Positions 1-6,975 of a stretch of DNA of 64,000 nucleotides are shown piece by piece (within the stretch, counting starts at the first letter, position 1; every line of letters begins with the position of its first letter). The notes beneath the pieces were generated by a model, which worked only from the letters and a program-made list of their open reading frames with translations, was not told the DNA's origin and did no database searches. Location: the NCBI GenBank assembly GCA_014651175.1, contig BMWJ01000003.1, forward strand, positions 186,001-250,000. Direction: 5' to 3'. The translations under genes and the position numbers were made by a program. Origin of the DNA: Streptomyces clavifer (lineage in GTDB: Bacteria; Actinomycetota; Actinomycetes; Streptomycetales; Streptomycetaceae).

Positions 1-198
1 GTCGCGGTCACCTCTCGGCGTGGCCGGGCGGTGGCGCCCGCCCGGATCACGGTCGCGATCCGTCAGGACACCGTGTTCATGCCGTTCCACTGGCCGGGCG
101 AGGGCCGGGCCAACACCCTGACGAACCCGGCCCTGGACCCGGTTTCGCGGATGCCGGAGTTCAAGGTGTGCGCGGTGCGGGTGGAGGCGGCCGGGTGA
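1..198 (+). CDS. nasA: Assimilatory nitrate reductase catalytic subunit, C-terminal end (partial)
   Basis: Only the last 65 codons lie in the window; the frame is open from base 1 to a TGA at 196-198. The peptide reads like the end of the molybdopterin-dinucleotide-binding domain of molybdenum oxidoreductases: SRRG, then DTVFMPFHW, then a stretch ending SRMPEFKVCAVRV. That tail is typical of assimilatory nitrate reductases, which reduce nitrate to nitrite in the cytoplasm. The call fits the nitrite reductase operon 5.5 kb downstream on the same strand, which takes the next step of nitrate assimilation. Its 3' end overlaps the convergent GGCT-fold gene by 38 bp. The N-terminal Fe-S and catalytic domains are outside the window, so the exact subfamily is inferred. 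Confidence 0.8.
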   Translation, partial: VAVTSRRGRAVAPARITVAIRQDTVFMPFHWPGEGRANTLTNPALDPVSRMPEFKVCAVRVEAAG

Positions 199-616
199 GC
201 CAGTTCCCGCCGGGGACGGGGGTGCCGCCGGTGCGCAGGGAGCGGGTGACGGCGGCGGCCGCGAAGTAGACCCAGGCGCGGACGGGTTCGCCGGATCCCG
301 GCCCGTTCACCGGTACGGCCCGGCGGACCACCCGCTCGTACAGGTTGCGCGGGTGGTCCGGGCCCAGGTACTCCTCCAGGTCGTCCAGGATGCCGAGCAG
401 TTCCGCGTACGATCCCGGCGCGGCCGTGACGAGTGCGCCGTGGACCGTGCCGTGCCCCTCGATGGCGTACGGGTATCCGGGGCCCTCGTACAGGAGGGCC
501 CCGGGCAGCACGGCCGGGCGTTCCCCGCTCGTGCGGCCCCGGAGGAACCGGTCGTGGTTGTGCCGGCCGGGGAGCAGCGTGCCGTACACGAAGAACGGCA
601 GTCCGGAGCCGGTCAC
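161..616 (-). CDS. Gamma-glutamylcyclotransferase-fold (GGCT/AIG2-like) protein
   Basis: About 151 residues. The N-terminus VTGSGLPFFVYGTLLPG carries the YGTL substrate-loop motif of the GGCT/AIG2 fold, and an acidic DDLEEYLGPD segment follows in the middle, where the family's catalytic Glu lies. Family members act on gamma-glutamyl or related amide bonds in the cytosol; the substrate here cannot be told. I chose the GTG at 616 because it lies just before the conserved FVYGTL strand and overlaps the cutA stop as GTGA, which suggests translational coupling. An upstream in-frame extension would only read antisense into cutA in another frame. The 3' end overlaps nasA convergently. Confidence 0.8.
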   Translation of the reverse strand: MTGSGLPFFVYGTLLPGRHNHDRFLRGRTSGERPAVLPGALLYEGPGYPYAIEGHGTVHGALVTAAPGSYAELLGILDDLEEYLGPDHPRNLYERVVRRAVPVNGPGSGEPVRAWVYFAAAAVTRSLRTGGTPVPGGNWLTRPPPPAPRTP

Positions 617-951
617 AGGGCGGCCGCTGCCGCCGTCTCCGCCGTCACCCAGCCGAGGTAGCGGGCGCTGCCCCGGACGATCGGTGTGGCGATGATCTCC
701 GGGGTGTCGTAGTCGTGCGCCGCGACGAGGTGGGCCTCCAGCTCGTCGTACCGCCGGGCGGTGGTCTTGAACAGCACCTGCCACTCCTGGCTGGTCTCGA
801 TGGCGTTGTGCCACCGGTAGACGGAGGTGACGGGCGCGGAGATCTGGGCGCAGGCGGCGAGCCGGGCCTCCACCGCGCCCTGGGCCAGGGTGTGGGCCTT
901 CTCCTCACTGTCCGTCGTGGTCAGTACGGTCAGCCATGCCGGTTCTGTCAT
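613..951 (-). CDS. cutA: Divalent-cation tolerance protein CutA
   Basis: 112 residues, the normal CutA length. The sequence opens with the beta-strand WLTVLTTTDSEEKA and contains the family core ACAQISAPVTSVYRW, followed by EWQVLFKTT and YDTPEIIATPI, which are CutA1 hallmarks. CutA proteins form stable cytoplasmic trimers related to PII signalling proteins; they were linked to copper tolerance in E. coli but their true role is unsettled. The gene is co-directional with the GGCT gene (GTGA overlap) and lies downstream of an FMN reductase gene, separated by a tandem repeat. Confidence 0.93.
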   Translation of the reverse strand: MTEPAWLTVLTTTDSEEKAHTLAQGAVEARLAACAQISAPVTSVYRWHNAIETSQEWQVLFKTTARRYDELEAHLVAAHDYDTPEIIATPIVRGSARYLGWVTAETAAAAAL

Positions 952-964
952 CTCCGGCCTCCTC

Positions 965-1047
965 GGTCTCGTCGGTCTCGTCGGTGCGTCGGTTCGTCGG
1001 TGCGTCGGTCTCGTCGGTTCGTCGGTGCGTCGGTTCGTCGGTGCGTC
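965..1047. repeat. Tandem repeat of 8-9 bp units
   Basis: Ten back-to-back units read on the + strand as GGTCTCGTC, GGTGCGTC or GGTTCGTC. They fill most of the spacer between the FMN reductase stop (1085) and the cutA start (951). Three unit types alternate, so this is a degenerate minisatellite rather than an assembly artefact of one unit. No gene is encoded. Confidence 0.85.
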
Positions 1048-1084
1048 GGTGCGGGCGGCTCTCCGATTGTCGGTCCGGGCCGGG

Positions 1085-1642
1085 TCAGCCGCTGTACGGA
1101 CGCAGATTCCTGGCCTCGCGGAGCGCCCGCCCCCACCAGACCAGCTGATCGAGCATCGTCTTGACCGCGGCGTCGGCGGCCGCCGGGTCGCCGAGCCGGC
1201 CGCGGTCGTCGAAGAGGGCGCCCGCGTTGTGGAAGGAGACAGTGTCGCGGACGGAGACGGCGTGCAGCTCGGCGAAGACCTGGCGCAGGTGTTCGACGGC
1301 CCGCAGGCCGCCGGAGATCCCGCCGTACGAGACGAACGCGACGGGCTTGGCCTGCCATTCGGCGAAGTGACCGTCGATGAGCTCCTTCAGCGGGGCCGGG
1401 TACGAGTGGTTGTACTCGGGGGTGAGCACGACGAAGGCGTCGGCCCGGGCGAGCCGGCCGGACGGGGGCTCCGCGTCGGCGACGTCGACCAGCTCGACGT
1501 CGAGGTCCGGGTGGCCGGCGGCCCGGGCGAGGAACCACCTGGCCACGACGGGGCCGAAGCGGCCCTCGCGGTTGCTGCCGAGGATGGCGGCCACCTTCAG
1601 CGGGGCGTCGGACGGGGCGGGAACAGCTGGGGTGAGGTCCAT
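1085..1642 (-). CDS. NADPH-dependent FMN reductase family protein
   Basis: About 185 residues. A flavodoxin-like fold begins with VAAILGSNREGRFG, the GS.R phosphate-binding loop for FMN, and continues with FVVLTPEYNHSYPAPLK, the PEYN.S motif that contacts the flavin, and VSYGGISGGLRAVEHL. These three blocks define the NADPH-dependent FMN reductase family of small cytoplasmic flavoproteins that reduce flavins or quinones. I chose the ATG at 1642; an in-frame start 15 bp upstream (1657) is possible. The physiological substrate is unknown. Confidence 0.9.
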   Translation of the reverse strand: MDLTPAVPAPSDAPLKVAAILGSNREGRFGPVVARWFLARAAGHPDLDVELVDVADAEPPSGRLARADAFVVLTPEYNHSYPAPLKELIDGHFAEWQAKPVAFVSYGGISGGLRAVEHLRQVFAELHAVSVRDTVSFHNAGALFDDRGRLGDPAAADAAVKTMLDQLVWWGRALREARNLRPYSG

Positions 1643-1737
1643 GCACCGAAGACTCACGCCTCAAGCGCGGTTGAGGTCAAGTGCGGTGGAGGACGGGCCC
1701 GCCGTGCCCGGCACACGGCACGCCCTACCGTGGGCGC

Positions 1738-2532
1738 ATGACCTCCGCCGCGCCCGCCCCGTACGTCGAGATCGATGGCCGTCCGGCCACCGCCGAGGAT
1801 CTGCGGATCCCGGCCTTCACCGGCTACGGCCACTTCACGGCGATGCAGGTCAGGGGTCGTGGCGTGCGCGGCCTCGGTCTGCATCTGGACCGGCTGGACG
1901 CCGCGAGCCGGGAGCTGTTCGACCAGCCCCTGGACGGGGAGTACGTGCGCGGGCTGATCGGGCACGCGCTCGACGGCGCCGGGGCCCGGGACGCGTCGGT
2001 CCGGGTGCACGGCTTCCTGCCGCCGGGGGACACGGTGACGACACCGATGGTGACGGTGCGGGGGCCCGCGCGGATGTCCACGGCCCCGAAGAGCCTGATG
2101 TCCGTCCCCTACACGCGCACCGTGCCGCACATCAAGCGTCCCGGCGAGTTCGGGCAGACCTATTACGGCCTGCTGGCCGGGCGTTCGGGCTTCGACGAGG
2201 CGCTGCTGACCGCGCCCGGCGGCGTGGTGACCGAGGGGGCGATCACCAACATCGGCTTCTGGGGCGGCGCTTCGGTGGTCTGGCCGGACGCCCCCGCGCT
2301 CACGGGCATCACCATGGCGCTGCTGGAGAGCGGACTGGCGCGTACGGGCCGGCCGTCGGTGCGGCGGCCGGTGACCCTGGACGGGCTCGGCGCGTACCGG
2401 GCGGCGTTCGTCACCAACTCGCAGGGCATCGCGCCGGTGCACCGGATCGACGACACGTCCTTCGAGGTCGACGTGGAGCTGATGAAGCACCTCGGGCTGG
2501 TGTACGACAACGTCCCCCCGGACACCGTCTGA
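1738..2532 (+). CDS. Aminotransferase class IV (PLP fold-type IV) family protein
   Basis: 264 residues. The N-terminus has FTAMQVRGRGVRGLGLHLDRL, the strand-and-helix block shared by D-amino acid aminotransferases, branched-chain aminotransferases and aminodeoxychorismate lyases. The likely Schiff-base lysine is in PHIKRPGEFG, and VVTEGAITNIGFW holds the conserved Glu that contacts the PLP pyridine nitrogen, with TNSQGIAPV near the C-terminus. Cytoplasmic; transaminase or lyase activity cannot be separated by eye. The ATG at 1738 is preferred over an upstream in-frame GTG because homologous sequence begins here. It is transcribed away from the FMN reductase gene. Confidence 0.85.
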   Translation: MTSAAPAPYVEIDGRPATAEDLRIPAFTGYGHFTAMQVRGRGVRGLGLHLDRLDAASRELFDQPLDGEYVRGLIGHALDGAGARDASVRVHGFLPPGDTVTTPMVTVRGPARMSTAPKSLMSVPYTRTVPHIKRPGEFGQTYYGLLAGRSGFDEALLTAPGGVVTEGAITNIGFWGGASVVWPDAPALTGITMALLESGLARTGRPSVRRPVTLDGLGAYRAAFVTNSQGIAPVHRIDDTSFEVDVELMKHLGLVYDNVPPDTV

Positions 2533-2584
2533 GCCCGGCCCACCGGAGGATCCGGCCCCGGGCCGGGTGCAGCACCATGGGGTC

Positions 2585-3046
2585 ATGCAGATCCACATCG
2601 AGGCCTCAGACCTCCCGGGCCGCACCTGCCGGCCCGGCACCGACTTCGCCGGATACGACAACATCCACGTGGGCGTGCAGCGCAAGGACCGGCTCGACGA
2701 GCTGCTCGGCCCGCACCCCGGCGATGCCCCGTCGGCCGCCTGGACCCTGGACTGCACCGCCGTGCCCGCCGAGGACGGCATCGAGGTCTCGGGGCCCTAC
2801 ATCCAGAACAGGCTCGGTGGCCGCTTCGTCTATCTGTCCTGGGGGACGGTGGACGGGGCCGGAACCTTCACGATGTTCCGGCGGGCCAAACTCATGATCG
2901 CCGATGTCCCCCGTGACGTCCTGGAGACCGCCGTCCTGACCGGGCACCTCACCGCCCGGCTGCGCCTGACGGACGACCGGGGGCTGCCGCGGTGCGCCCG
3001 CGTGCGCCCGCCGGACATCGCGTGGTCCGCCACGGGCGGGACATGA
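2585..3046 (+). CDS. DUF5990 family protein
   Basis: 153 residues of unknown function. It starts MQIHIEASDLPGRTC and contains NIHVGVQRK, WTLDC, a GPYIQNRLGGRFVYLSWG block and a C-terminal segment RLTDDRGLPRCARVRPPDI, which I recognise as the actinobacterial DUF5990 pattern. No signal peptide, membrane helix or catalytic motif is visible, so a soluble cytoplasmic protein is expected. It follows the aminotransferase gene by 52 bp on the same strand and may be co-transcribed. An in-frame GTG at 2567 would add six residues; the ATG matches the family start. Confidence 0.75.
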   Translation: MQIHIEASDLPGRTCRPGTDFAGYDNIHVGVQRKDRLDELLGPHPGDAPSAAWTLDCTAVPAEDGIEVSGPYIQNRLGGRFVYLSWGTVDGAGTFTMFRRAKLMIADVPRDVLETAVLTGHLTARLRLTDDRGLPRCARVRPPDIAWSATGGT

Positions 3047-3444
3047 CGTCGCCGGACGGCACACACCGCGGCGCAGGAGGCCGGGCAGCGCGAAACCCCG
3101 GGGCATGACACCGCCCCCACCGGTCCCGGGGGGGGTGGGCCGGTGGGGGCGGTTGCCGTGGGGGCGGCGGGGGGCTGCCGTCCCGTGGGGGGTGTGGAGC
3201 GTGTTCCCGGCCTCCGCCGGACCATGCATGTGATGTGCATCACACTGCAGGCGCGGGGTGTCACCCGATCGGCACCGGGTGGGCCGGACAACCGGCGTCA
3301 CCGCCGCGACCTGCACCGGGCCGCTGGAGCGAAGGCGCGGCGGAGGCCCGTACGGGTGAAAGCTGACCATGCGTCAGCATGCGACGGGCGGGCGACGGGC
3401 GTTGTCTCGGAGGCAGGACACATCCGTCTGCCCGGAGGATTCCC
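3047..3444. other. Non-coding spacer of about 400 bp
   Basis: No supported gene. The left part is low-complexity G-rich sequence (around 3120-3200). The right part holds a CRP-like palindrome at 3229-3244 and a GGAGG ribosome-binding site at 3437-3441 for the secreted-protein gene at 3445. Open frames here are shadows. Confidence 0.6.
3229..3244. promoter_or_regulatory. CRP-like palindrome TGTGA-N6-TCACA
   Basis: TGTGATGTGCATCACA has perfect 6-bp arms (TGTGAT/ATCACA) around a GTGC centre and matches the classical CRP/FNR half-site spacing exactly. Streptomyces encodes a Crp homologue with a GTG-N8-CAC-type site, so Crp binding is plausible. The site lies about 200 bp upstream of the secreted protein/sortase pair. 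Confidence 0.5.
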
Positions 3445-4134
3445 ATGCGCAGCCCTGCCCGCCTCGTGACCGGCACCGCCGCCGCGGCCCTCACCGCCGT
3501 CGCGCTCGGTCTCGCCACCACGCCGTCCGCGTACGCCGAGGGGGCGGTGACGAGGCCGGAGTCGCACGCCTGGCCGGCCTCCCTGACGAGTCCGGGGACG
3601 CGTCCTGCGACCGGGGCCGCAGCAGAGACCGACCCGAAGCCGGGGACGGAGCTGGGGGCGGACACGGAGCCGGCGGAGAGCGAGCTCTTCGGAACCGCGC
3701 TCACGGAGACGGAACCGACGGAGACCGGACTGACGGAGGAAGAGCTGCCGGAGGCGGAGCTCGACGCGGAGGCGGAGCTCGACGCGGAGGCGGAGCTGTC
3801 GGACCTGGAGCCGGAGCCCGGCGCGGAGGAAGAGCTGTCGGAGGCGAAGCTCGGCGCGGGGACGAGGCCGGGGGCGAGCCCGCGGCCCGAGCCCGTGAAG
3901 CCGCCGCCCGGGACGAGGCCGCCCGGAACGAAGCCCGAGCCCTTGAAGCCGCCCGCACCGCCGACCGGGACCTGGCCCGAACGCCCCTCCGGGCACGTCG
4001 GGACCGGTGTCGGCGGCAGCGCCGGCCCCGGCACCGCACAGCTCGCGACGGGCGCCGGGATCCTCGGCGCGGCGGCCGTGGGCGGCGCCTGGCTCCTGCG
4101 CCGGCGTCGCACGGACGGCGCGCAGGACGGCTGA
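3445..4134 (+). CDS. Secreted low-complexity Pro/Glu-rich protein with C-terminal anchor
   Basis: 229 residues, not recognised by family. Residues 1-31 form a signal peptide (basic RSPAR, hydrophobic core, cleavage near AYA-E). The middle is strongly acidic, with a duplicated EAELDA unit encoded by an 18-bp tandem repeat near 3750-3790, and then a Pro/Lys-rich stretch of PPPGTRPPG type that could span the cell wall. The C-terminus is a sorting-signal-like tail: LATG, a hydrophobic segment, then RRRR. The sorting box is short of a residue compared with LAXTG or LPXTG. RBS GGAGG sits 4 bp before the ATG. The class F sortase gene follows 24 bp downstream, so this is a likely dedicated substrate or partner (inference). 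Confidence 0.75.
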   Translation: MRSPARLVTGTAAAALTAVALGLATTPSAYAEGAVTRPESHAWPASLTSPGTRPATGAAAETDPKPGTELGADTEPAESELFGTALTETEPTETGLTEEELPEAELDAEAELDAEAELSDLEPEPGAEEELSEAKLGAGTRPGASPRPEPVKPPPGTRPPGTKPEPLKPPAPPTGTWPERPSGHVGTGVGGSAGPGTAQLATGAGILGAAAVGGAWLLRRRRTDGAQDG

Positions 4135-4158
4135 CGACGGCACGGCGAGGACGACCAC

Positions 4159-4791
4159 GTGGACAGGACGACCCTGAGGTCCCGGGCATGGCTGGTGGGC
4201 GTCGCCGCGCTGTGCGGCGTCTGGCTCGTCCAGAACGGGGCGGTTCCCCGGACCGCCGCCCCGCAGCCGTCCACCGCCGAGGCCTTCGCAGCCGGTCCCG
4301 AGCCGCGCACCGGTTCGCCGGTCGCCGGACCACTGGGCCCTTCCGATCCGGTCAGGGTCCGCATCCCGGGCATCCGTGTGGACGCCCCCCTGACGGGCCT
4401 GGGCCTGAACGCGGACGGCAGCCTCGGTGTCCCGCCGGCGGAGAACCGCAACCTCGCCGGGTGGTTCGAGAACGGCACCCCGCCCGGAACGCGGGGCACC
4501 GCCATCGTCGCCGGCCACGTCGACGACGCCGAGGGGCCGGCCGTCTTCTACTCGCTCGGGTCCCTGAAGAAGGGCGCCCGGGTCGAGATCGACCGCAGGG
4601 ACGGCCGCACCGCGGTCTTCGCGGTCGACGCGGTCGAGGTGTACGACAACGAGGACTTCCCCGACCGCCGGGTCTACGGCCCCACGGCGCACGCCTCGCT
4701 GCGGCTGATCACCTGCGGCGGAGGCTTCTCGCGGGAGACCGGCTACCTGGGCAACGTGGTGGCGTACGCCCACCTCACCGGCGTGCGGTGA
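4159..4791 (+). CDS. Class F sortase
   Basis: 210 residues starting at GTG. An N-terminal membrane anchor (WLVGVAALCGVWLVQ) is followed by a Pro-rich linker and a sortase beta-barrel starting VRIPGIRVDAPL. The three catalytic elements are visible: His in TAIVAGHVDD, Cys in LRLITCGGGF, and Arg shortly after in SRETGYLGN. Sortases cleave sorting signals and transfer proteins to cell-surface amines; class F enzymes are typical of actinobacteria and their substrates are poorly known. The upstream secreted protein is the obvious candidate. The stop TGA at 4789-4791 abuts the stop of the convergent permease gene with no spacer. Confidence 0.9.
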   Translation: MDRTTLRSRAWLVGVAALCGVWLVQNGAVPRTAAPQPSTAEAFAAGPEPRTGSPVAGPLGPSDPVRVRIPGIRVDAPLTGLGLNADGSLGVPPAENRNLAGWFENGTPPGTRGTAIVAGHVDDAEGPAVFYSLGSLKKGARVEIDRRDGRTAVFAVDAVEVYDNEDFPDRRVYGPTAHASLRLITCGGGFSRETGYLGNVVAYAHLTGVR

Positions 4792-5583
4792 TCAGGCGGT
4801 CCACTGGTCGAAGCCGAGCTTGGCGACGAGCGAGAACACCACGACCAGCAGGACCCCCCGGACGAAGCCGCTGCCCTTCCTGAGCGCCATGCGCGCCCCG
4901 AACAGGGCGCCCGCGAGATTGAATACGGCCATCAGCGCGCCCAGCTGCCACAGCACGGTGCCCTGGTAGGCGAACATGGCCAGCGCACCGGCGTTGGTGC
5001 AGACGTTCACGATCTTCGCGGTGGCGGACGCCGTCACCAGGTCGAGGTGCAGCACGGCGGTCAGCGCCAGCACCAGGAAGGTGCCCGTACCCGGCCCGAA
5101 CAGCCCGTCGTAGAAGCCGATGCCGCCGCCGACCAGCACGATCGCGGTGACGGTGCGGGCCCGGGTGGCCTTCTTCCCCGTCCCGTCGCCGGCGGCCGCC
5201 GTGCCGAAGGACGGCCGCAGCAGGACGAAGGCCGCCACCCCGAGCAGCACCACCATGATCACCGGACGCAGCACGTCGCTGCTGATCCCCGCGGCGAAGA
5301 AGGCGCCCGTCATCGACCCGGCCAGTGCCATGAGCCCGATCCGCACGGCGGTCCCCACCTGGACCGGCGCCCTGCGCACATAGGTCACGGCGGCCCCCGC
5401 GGTGCCGACGATGGCGACCGCCTTGTTGGTGCCGAGGATGTGGGCGGCGGGGACGTTCGGCAGTCCGAGCAGCAGAGCGGGCAGCAGGAGGAGACCTCCG
5501 CCGCCCACCACCGCGTCGATCCAGCCGGCCGCCGCGGCGGCAAGGCAGAGCAGGACGAGGGTGGTCAGCGTCATCTCGGGCAT
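4792..5583 (-). CDS. TauE/SafE-family (TSUP) permease
   Basis: 263 residues of membrane protein with about eight hydrophobic segments. The N-terminal GWIDAVVGGGGLLLLP repeat, followed by HILGTNKAV, and a second copy GIGFYDGLFGPGTGTFLVLAL after the central loop are the two signature repeats of the TSUP/TauE-SafE family, thought to export or import sulfite, sulfonates or other small anions. The adjacent divergent nitrite reductase operon makes a small oxyanion substrate possible, but that is inference. Start ATG 5583; a second ATG at 5574 is in frame. Confidence 0.88.
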   Translation of the reverse strand: MPEMTLTTLVLLCLAAAAAGWIDAVVGGGGLLLLPALLLGLPNVPAAHILGTNKAVAIVGTAGAAVTYVRRAPVQVGTAVRIGLMALAGSMTGAFFAAGISSDVLRPVIMVVLLGVAAFVLLRPSFGTAAAGDGTGKKATRARTVTAIVLVGGGIGFYDGLFGPGTGTFLVLALTAVLHLDLVTASATAKIVNVCTNAGALAMFAYQGTVLWQLGALMAVFNLAGALFGARMALRKGSGFVRGVLLVVVFSLVAKLGFDQWTA

Positions 5584-5669
5584 GTCCGCGACCTTAGGCA
5601 AGCAATAGGTGCCCCGTCCAACCAGTTGCCCGGCCCTCACAGAGGTCGTCCGCACGCGCTGAGCGCAAG

Positions 5670-5707
5670 GTTCCTCCCGGGAAACAGGAGGGATGCGGTC
5701 GGGTAAC
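5670..5707 (+). promoter_or_regulatory. GlnR-type box upstream of nitrite reductase operon
   Basis: GTTCC-n6-GAAAC-n6-GATGC-n6-GTAAC: four 5-mers at exact 11-bp spacing, the geometry of the actinobacterial GlnR operator (gTnAc-n6-GaAAc repeated). The first pair fits best; the second is degraded. It ends 23 bp before the ATG of the FAD oxidoreductase. GlnR activation of nirB is established in Streptomyces; binding here is inferred. Confidence 0.7.
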
Positions 5708-5730
5708 ACCGGCCCCGCAGTCTCATTGGC

Positions 5731-6975
5731 ATGAGGACACAGAGCGGGAACACGGCGCGTGTGGTGGTGATCGGCGCCGGGATGGCGGGCGCGCGGCTCG
5801 CCGCCCGGGTCCCCGGTGTCACCGTCATCGGCGAGGAGGAGCACGCACCGTACAACAGGGTGCTGCTCGCCGAGGTGCTCGCCGGACGGTACGAGCCGGA
5901 CGTCATCGCCCTGCCTCCCGCCGACGTGCGGCGCGGGGTGCGGGTCGTGCGGATCGACCGGTCCGACCGGCTGGTGCACTGCGACGACGGCAGCGTCATC
6001 GGGTACGAGCGCCTGGTGCTGGCCACCGGATCCAACCCGGTGCTGCCGCCGCTGCGGGGGATCGGCCGCACGCTGCCGGACGGAGTGCATCCGTTCCGCA
6101 CCCTCGACGACTGCCTGGCCCTGCGGGCGGCCGTACGCCCCGGCGTACGCGCCGTCGTCATCGGTGGCGGGCTCCTCGGGGTCTCCGCGGCCCGCGCGCT
6201 GGCCGAGTGCGGCGCCCAGGTGGTGCTGGCCCAGCAGGGCGAGCACCTCATGGAGCGGCAGCTGGACGCCGAGGCGGCCGGGTTGCTGCGCCGCCACCTG
6301 GAGGCCCTGGGTGTCGAGGTGCACACCGAGTGCCGGGTGCGCGGTCTGCGCTGCACCGACGGCGCCACCCCCGCGGTGCGCGCCGTGGAGCTGGCCGACG
6401 GCTACGAACTGGAGGCCGAGATCACGGTGCTGGCCTGCGGGGTGCGCCCCAGGACGGGTCTGGCTCAGGCTGCCGGGCTCGAGGTCCGCAAAGGCGTCGT
6501 CGTCGACGACGAACTGCGCACCTCGGACCCGTACATCCACGCGGTCGGCGACTGCGCGGAGCACCGCGGCACCGTGTACGGGCTGGCCGGCGCCGCGCTG
6601 GAACAGGCGGACGTGCTGGCCGGGGTACTGGCCGGAGGGTCCCCGCGCTACGGCGGCACCCGGGCCCTGACCCGGCTCACCCTGCGCCCCCCCGCCGCCG
6701 TCCCCGTCGCCGCCGGTGCCGGTGCCCCCGGCGGTCTCGACCTGGCCGCCTTCGGTGAGTCCCGCCCGCTGCCCGGCGACGACGTGATCCGGCTGGCCGA
6801 CGCCACCCGGGGTGCGTACCGCACGGTCGTCGTCCGGGGCGACCGGCTGGCCGGCGGGGTGCTGTTCGGCGATCTCGCCGCGGTCGGCACCCTCGCCCGG
6901 ACCTGGCAGGACGACGAGCCCCTCCCCGCCGACATGTCCCTGCTCCACCTGCTCACCAACGACGGAGGCTTCTGA
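5731..6975 (+). CDS. FAD-dependent NAD(P)H oxidoreductase of the nitrite reductase operon
   Basis: 414 residues. Two dinucleotide-binding loops are visible: VVVIGAGMAGARLA near the N-terminus (FAD) and AVVIGGGLLGVSAARAL near residue 145 (NADH), plus LVLATGSNP and the second FAD motif YIHAVGDCAEH. The architecture matches the N-terminal half of NirB and NasB-type diaphorase subunits, without the BFD iron-sulfur and siroheme domains. It probably supplies electrons for assimilatory nitrate or nitrite reduction in the cytoplasm. The stop overlaps the nirB start as TGATG, and the GlnR-like box lies just upstream, so it is the first gene of a three-gene operon. Confidence 0.88.
   Translation: MRTQSGNTARVVVIGAGMAGARLAARVPGVTVIGEEEHAPYNRVLLAEVLAGRYEPDVIALPPADVRRGVRVVRIDRSDRLVHCDDGSVIGYERLVLATGSNPVLPPLRGIGRTLPDGVHPFRTLDDCLALRAAVRPGVRAVVIGGGLLGVSAARALAECGAQVVLAQQGEHLMERQLDAEAAGLLRRHLEALGVEVHTECRVRGLRCTDGATPAVRAVELADGYELEAEITVLACGVRPRTGLAQAAGLEVRKGVVVDDELRTSDPYIHAVGDCAEHRGTVYGLAGAALEQADVLAGVLAGGSPRYGGTRALTRLTLRPPAAVPVAAGAGAPGGLDLAAFGESRPLPGDDVIRLADATRGAYRTVVVRGDRLAGGVLFGDLAAVGTLARTWQDDEPLPADMSLLHLLTNDGGF

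Noticed and set aside
433-1164. Long + strand ORF opposite cutA
   Set aside because: Arg/Pro/Gly-rich translation without family likeness; shadow of the real - strand genes in a high-GC genome.
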